Below, piece by piece: positions 59,753-64,000 of a stretch of 64,000 nucleotides of DNA (position 1 is its first letter; each line of letters starts with the position of its first letter). Both the position numbers and the translations under genes were made by a program. The stretch comes from Lenzites betulinus. Taxonomy: Eukaryota > Basidiomycota > Agaricomycetes > Polyporales > Polyporaceae. The notes below the pieces were generated by a model that saw nothing but the letters and a program-made list of their open reading frames with translations, made no database searches and was not told the origin of the DNA. The stretch lies in NCBI GenBank assembly GCA_022264855.1, contig JABYQU010000072.1:62001-126000 (forward strand). Reading direction: 5' to 3'.

Positions 59753-60662
59753 CGCGCCTCGGGGATAGTGAGCGGCAAGCCTAGTCGAAGCCGGCCAAGG
59801 TCACAGCACGCAGTGTACGGGGAGCAGAACACGGCCGACAGCCAGCAGAGAGCGAGCGGGACGATGGAGGGGATGAAGGAGATATATTTGGGAGGAGCGT
59901 GTGTTAGTGTGCGCAGTGTGGACGCTCTCGTTGCCGCCAGACTAGCAGCATGCGCACAAGCGGTGGCGTCGGGAAGCCCAGGCCGGTGGCCTCTCTATCA
60001 CCTCCATCCTCTCCGTTTCAGACGCTAACAACTTCATCCTATAGAAGGTCAACCCTTCGACGTAACCCAAAGTGTAGGAACCTGATTATCACAGTATCAT
60101 CACTTAGAAGGGTATTAATATTGCAGGTACCAAGGCTGCTGTGTGCTTTATTCGGCGCAATGAGCTTGCCTTATGATAATGGGCACCGCCTCTTCCTACT
60201 TACAAGTTCCGGAAAACACATCTCTGACGCATGCTTGACGACCAGGCTTAGATCAGAATTTTTCCTGAGGCCCAAGATCCGTAACGGTAGAGGTTCGCAT
60301 GTCGCGGCCGGAAGCCATCAGTTCAACCCACCCACGTACTCACGCGACTCGCTCTAAAAGTGTGTATCCGTGGAAGGTACGGCTCAATTTCTAGAACCCG
60401 TACCCGCGAGAGCGCGGAGAAGTGAAGTCGCGGCGTCTTTACGTTTCCAATCCCCTGCAGCAAGCCATATTCTCGCCGCTCAAGCCCAAGTATGTTGCCC
60501 TGCATGTAAGGTTCGTAGATGCCTGGTGGTTTCCCACATGCCATTATGCTCCTTACGCCGGATCGTGGATGTTACTCATTCGAAACGCTTGACCACTAGG
60601 TATTACGCCAAGAATCGTAAGAATATACTAGGTCCTATGACTGTCATTCTGCAGGGCGTTCT
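59753..60662. other. intergenic region
   Basis: About 900 bp between two minus-strand genes: upstream of the surface-protein gene and 3' flank of the P450 gene. No gene supported. Confidence 0.45.
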
Positions 60663-62816
60663 TTACGTGTGTTCACGCTTGAGGGTTTGAAGCAGCTCCA
60701 GCGCATGCCCCGAACGCGGTTCAATATCACAGTCGAACGGCAACGGAAACCTATCCACAACACCAATTCAATCAGTCGGTCGGTGCTAGCCAGATTATGC
60801 TCTGATGAGAGAAGAACACGCACACAGTTGCTCCCTCGGAATAGTCGCCAGAAGGTATGATGGGCTCCCCATCCCGCCCATGCGCATTTGTGATGCGGAA
60901 AAGCGCGAGCATTCGCACCATTGTCGTAAACATCAACTGGAGTGCTAGATGTCTTCCGGGACAAATCCTGTGCACCGGCCAAGGTCGGTCAAAATGTTCT
61001 ATAGCCGTGTAGGATTTCTTGCGGACATCTACTACTCACCTGCCTCTAAAGCCAAACACTATGTCGAGAGGAAATATGTTGCGATCCATGTCCTGTCGAA
61101 GCGTATCGCCTTTCACTAGCCATCGCTCCGGGTTGAAGACAAGCGGATTCGGATAGAGGCCCTCATCATGCAACATCGCCCTATCGCCGGTCGACTCAAT
61201 CGTCAGCGCTTTGCGGAACCGGAGATAGATGCGGGGTCTACCAGAAGTTAACAATTATGGGCGTGCCCCTTTCAATGCTGTAGCCGTCATGCACATCGTC
61301 TTGCGCCACCATGCGCGTCACTAGACGGATCCGTATCAACCGGTACGTCTTGGCAGCGTGGCCCGTGCTTACCTGCGTTTATAGGGGGGCGGAGGCGGAG
61401 AACCTCTGTCATGACCGCCCAGAGGTATGGGAGTTTCCGCCGGTCCTCATACGAAGGGAGGCGGTCTGTTCCAATCACGCGGTCAATCTCTTCTTGGGCA
61501 CGCACTTGTACATCTGGATGCTCGAGCATGAGGAGGATGAAGGATGCGAGCGACGAGAAGCCCTAGGTAGCATGAAATCATAGGTGAGCACATTACCATG
61601 TCAAGACTAGGCATTGGCTCATTACCGCGTCGGCGCTCCCTGGACGGAGTTTGCATGTTAGATGCGGCGTCAGAATATGGCCAAGAACTCTGAGAGGCTT
61701 ACCGGCGTATACTTGTGTTGCCGTGAACATGACAATATCCTCTGCATACTCGTCGGGCTTGCAATTGACAAGCGCTTTGTACGTTAGTGAAGGAGCCGCT
61801 GTCCCGCTTTCCTACACGACATGCACATCATGGTCAGGCATCCTTCCCCAGGTGTGTCCGATACGACTTACAATCTGGTCCTTGACCATCTGATGACCCT
61901 CCTTCGCCAGCGCAGTGTAATGCGCTTTCCATTCGCGCGCCTTCCTTTTGAAGCCCATCCCCGGGAGGAACGCCGGCGACCACGCCACTATACCGAACGT
62001 CAGTGTTCCGGTCGGCTTTCAACCCAAACTTGCACTCACAGAAAGGCAGCGCATCAACCAACCACTGCCAAGGCCGACTCGCGGCGGCGCAGTTCTGCGC
62101 AACCTGTTTTGCCTTCTCCAAGAACGAGTCCTCCGCGCCTGTGATCTCGTGCCCGTGCGAGATCTGCATTGCCACGCCCGCAATCATCGTACGCAAGTGC
62201 CGCTCGAACTCCTTCGGGGTTTCCAGGAGATTCCGGAGGAGGACCCCGATGTGACGGTCGAGCGCAGGCACCCACTCCTCAAGCGACTGTGGCTGCAGGA
62301 CCATGTCCAACAGCTCGCGGGCCGTACGTAGTCGTGCGGGGTCGCGTTCCCAGAACACCCCGCGGTCCATGCCGCATCTGTTTGTATTGAATGATCAAAG
62401 GACGAGTATTGGCAACGACCGGGAAGCGCTTACAGCTCGACCATCTTTGGTAGATTGCGGTTCGCATAGAGCGCACGTTTCTCCTCAAGGAGGCCCCGAG
62501 CTGCCAAGGCATCGTTTACCACGACAACAGGCGTGCCCAAGATGCGCAAGGAGTAGATGGGCGCTATATTCCCTATGATAGTGAGTGTTCACATTGCAGA
62601 TCATATCACAGCTTAAACGTAATATGTACCGTATGTGTCCGCGAACTCCGCGAGCGTGAGCCACACACTCCGCCTGGGGAGCACATTGCCGATGACGGGC
62701 CACGGCTTGGGCCCAGGGTGCCTCGGACGGGTGCGCGGACGCCGCCGACTCATGACGAGGATGAGACATAGGAGCGGGAGGAGGAGCCAAGCATCAAGCG
62801 AGAACGCCTGCATCAT
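60663..62816 (-). CDS. cytochrome P450 monooxygenase
   Basis: ER-anchored heme monooxygenase. Start MMQAFSLDAWLLLPLLCLILVMSRRRPRTRPRHPGP: one membrane anchor and the Pro hinge, then PWPVIGNVL. Other pieces in order: IYSLRILGTPVVVVND, MVLQPQSLEEWVPALDRH, VAWSPAFLPGMGFKRKAREW, an I-helix region GSADA|GFSSLASFILLML, the ExxR helix EVLRLRPP, PNPLVFNPERWL, heme loop VFGFRGR|ICPGRHLA, and the end FPLPFDCDIEPRSGHALELLQTLKREHT (TAA). Ten or more short introns. Resembles the CYP families expanded in white-rot fungi. The heme motif has Arg-Gly where Gly-Arg is normal, and the I-helix Thr is replaced. If translated this way, activity is uncertain. Confidence 0.85.
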
Positions 62817-63702
62817 GGGCGATCGTCGTGCGACTTGTTCGATGTGGACACAGTGGACGACCCGGGGAGGTGGAGGAGCTTCTGTCTGCAGAATTGAGGT
62901 ACAGAGACAACTTGACAAGGGAGCGATGTCGACAGACACCCGCGTTGACAGCATGAGGGGATTTTGATATACATGTCTCAGGGATCGGTCTCCCCGCCCG
63001 CGGAGCCGAGTAAGTAATACGTACCAGGGCTGGCTAGAGACATGTCGAACGCGTCAACACCCCTGCAGAGTGACCCCCTCGGAATAGGCTACCAAACAAT
63101 AGCGACAAGATCACGATGGTAGACTATGCCCATTTCAGTGCAGCACAGGTAGTATACTAAACCCCAAAACATCGACACAATTGGCTGCAATGGCGCCGGC
63201 ACAGAAGCAATGACATAGGGCGTCCGAGAATGACGGAACTCGGCAAAGTAGGTGCGCCAGCTACCGCCTTGGGCTCCTGCAGGTATAAGGGCCGCGGCAC
63301 CAGTGGATCTTGTCATTTGACCACTATGTGCACACGGTGTGACACAAATGGGTAGAGATGGGTGCAAACCTTTTATATCCTCTCGGTAAGTGTCATGTCT
63401 TCAAGGGGGTCGCTTAGTACTACACACGAGTTCATCATGGACACAGACCAAGCCTGAGTTTACAGAACAAGTGAGTTCGCCGTCTATCATATCACGAACA
63501 AACTGACAACAGAACAAGCTCACCACTGGATCACGCAGATGCTCCAAAGCCACTGTAAAAGCCACCCTGCGGCTACATCAGTACTTCCGTAAAGCTCTGG
63601 ACATCTGCTCGATCTGAGGAAACTACCTTCAGACTGTCGGAAAGGTCAGACAACTTCAGAGACGACCAGGCTCGCCAGAGTTGTATTGCCAAGACAGATA
63701 CA
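62817..63702. other. upstream region of P450 and flank of the right-end transposon
   Basis: About 890 bp without a supported gene. It probably contains the terminal part of the Plavaka-like element, but no terminal repeat can be matched because the other end is outside the window. Confidence 0.35.
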
Positions 63703-64000
63703 CTATGTAATGGTCTCGTGTGCATGGTAGTCAGCATACCAGTTCACATAGTAGCTACGGAACGCGTCAAGGGTATCAGTGTAGCTAAAGCCATGTGGGA
63801 GGCGTGTGGTACCATAAACAGGAATAAGGTGACATGCGCGTACAATTGATCCCACGGAGATGACGTCCATAACACGCTCGCCATGTTCATCAAGCTCCGG
63901 CTCAACAACCCACATTCCAGTAACCTTGTCAGGGATGTCATCACGTAGAGAAAACCATTCAACAAGAGCACAAGAATGCTGAGTGCCATCATAAGTGAAA
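63703..64000 (-). mobile_element. C-terminus of a Plavaka-like transposase, cut by the window edge
   Basis: The minus-strand frame is open to the window edge. Visible pieces are VEWFSLRDDIPDKVTGMWVV, DVISVGSIVRACHLIPVYGT, FSYTDTLDAFRSYYVNWYADYHAHETIT, then the stop at 63703-63705. The pattern 'IVRACHLIPVYG ... LDAFRSYYVN.YADYHAHE' is the well-known end of the Plavaka (CACTA-related) proteins abundant in Agaricomycetes. Whether the full element is intact cannot be seen. Confidence 0.78.

Noticed and set aside
1..64000. CRISPR arrays, rRNA or tRNA genes
   Set aside because: Eukaryotic nuclear sequence; no array-like repeats and no convincing tRNA A/B box pairs were noticed by eye. A tRNA scan would be decisive.

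Overview
The window is nuclear DNA of a filamentous basidiomycete, most likely an Agaricomycete and possibly a polypore. The signs are compact GC-rich genes split by many short (about 50-60 nt) GT-AG introns, a dynein heavy chain that starts only at the linker, the end of a Plavaka-type DNA transposon at the right edge, tandem methyltransferases, and a cytochrome P450. The species cannot be named from sequence alone.

Layout. 0-8.4 kb: a LARGE-like (GT49) glycosyltransferase, the mitochondrial fission WD40 adaptor MDV1, an unknown membrane protein, a MITE-like inverted-repeat element of about 567 bp, and the Hsp90 co-chaperone p23. 8.6-13.5 kb: three tandem SAM-dependent methyltransferase paralogs, all on the minus strand; the two upstream copies share a duplicated promoter. 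13.5-16.1 kb is gene-poor. 16.2-20.5 kb: a secreted cysteine/alanine-rich protein, a crippled Tc1/mariner-like transposase, and homoserine kinase. 20.9-32.1 kb: an 11 kb gene for the motor half of cytoplasmic dynein (dhc2-type split heavy chain). 32.3-38 kb: divergent housekeeping genes (Sm E, PEX10, MGR2/ROMO1) and a TPR protein. 39-48.4 kb: an unknown Ser-rich protein, a possible small gene, mitochondrial ribosomal protein mL43, an unknown nuclear-looking protein with a Tyr/Ala-rich tail, a dienelactone hydrolase, and a multi-pass membrane protein. 50.2-57 kb: a domesticated reverse-transcriptase-like cellular gene (rvt type), an extended SDR reductase, and the rRNA-processing nuclease LAS1. 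57.4-64 kb: a single-pass surface protein, a cytochrome P450 with an unusual heme-binding motif, and the C-terminus of a Plavaka-like transposase running off the edge.

Most genes are unrelated housekeeping genes packed as divergent pairs (dhc2/Sm E, PEX10/MGR2, mL43/unknown, MDV1/unknown). The accessory content is the methyltransferase array, the P450 and the mobile-element remnants. The two observations most worth following are the catalytically intact single RT-like gene at 50.2-52.9 kb and the split dynein. All gene models were spliced by eye. Interior exon boundaries are given only where they matter, and terminal coordinates are more reliable than every internal junction.
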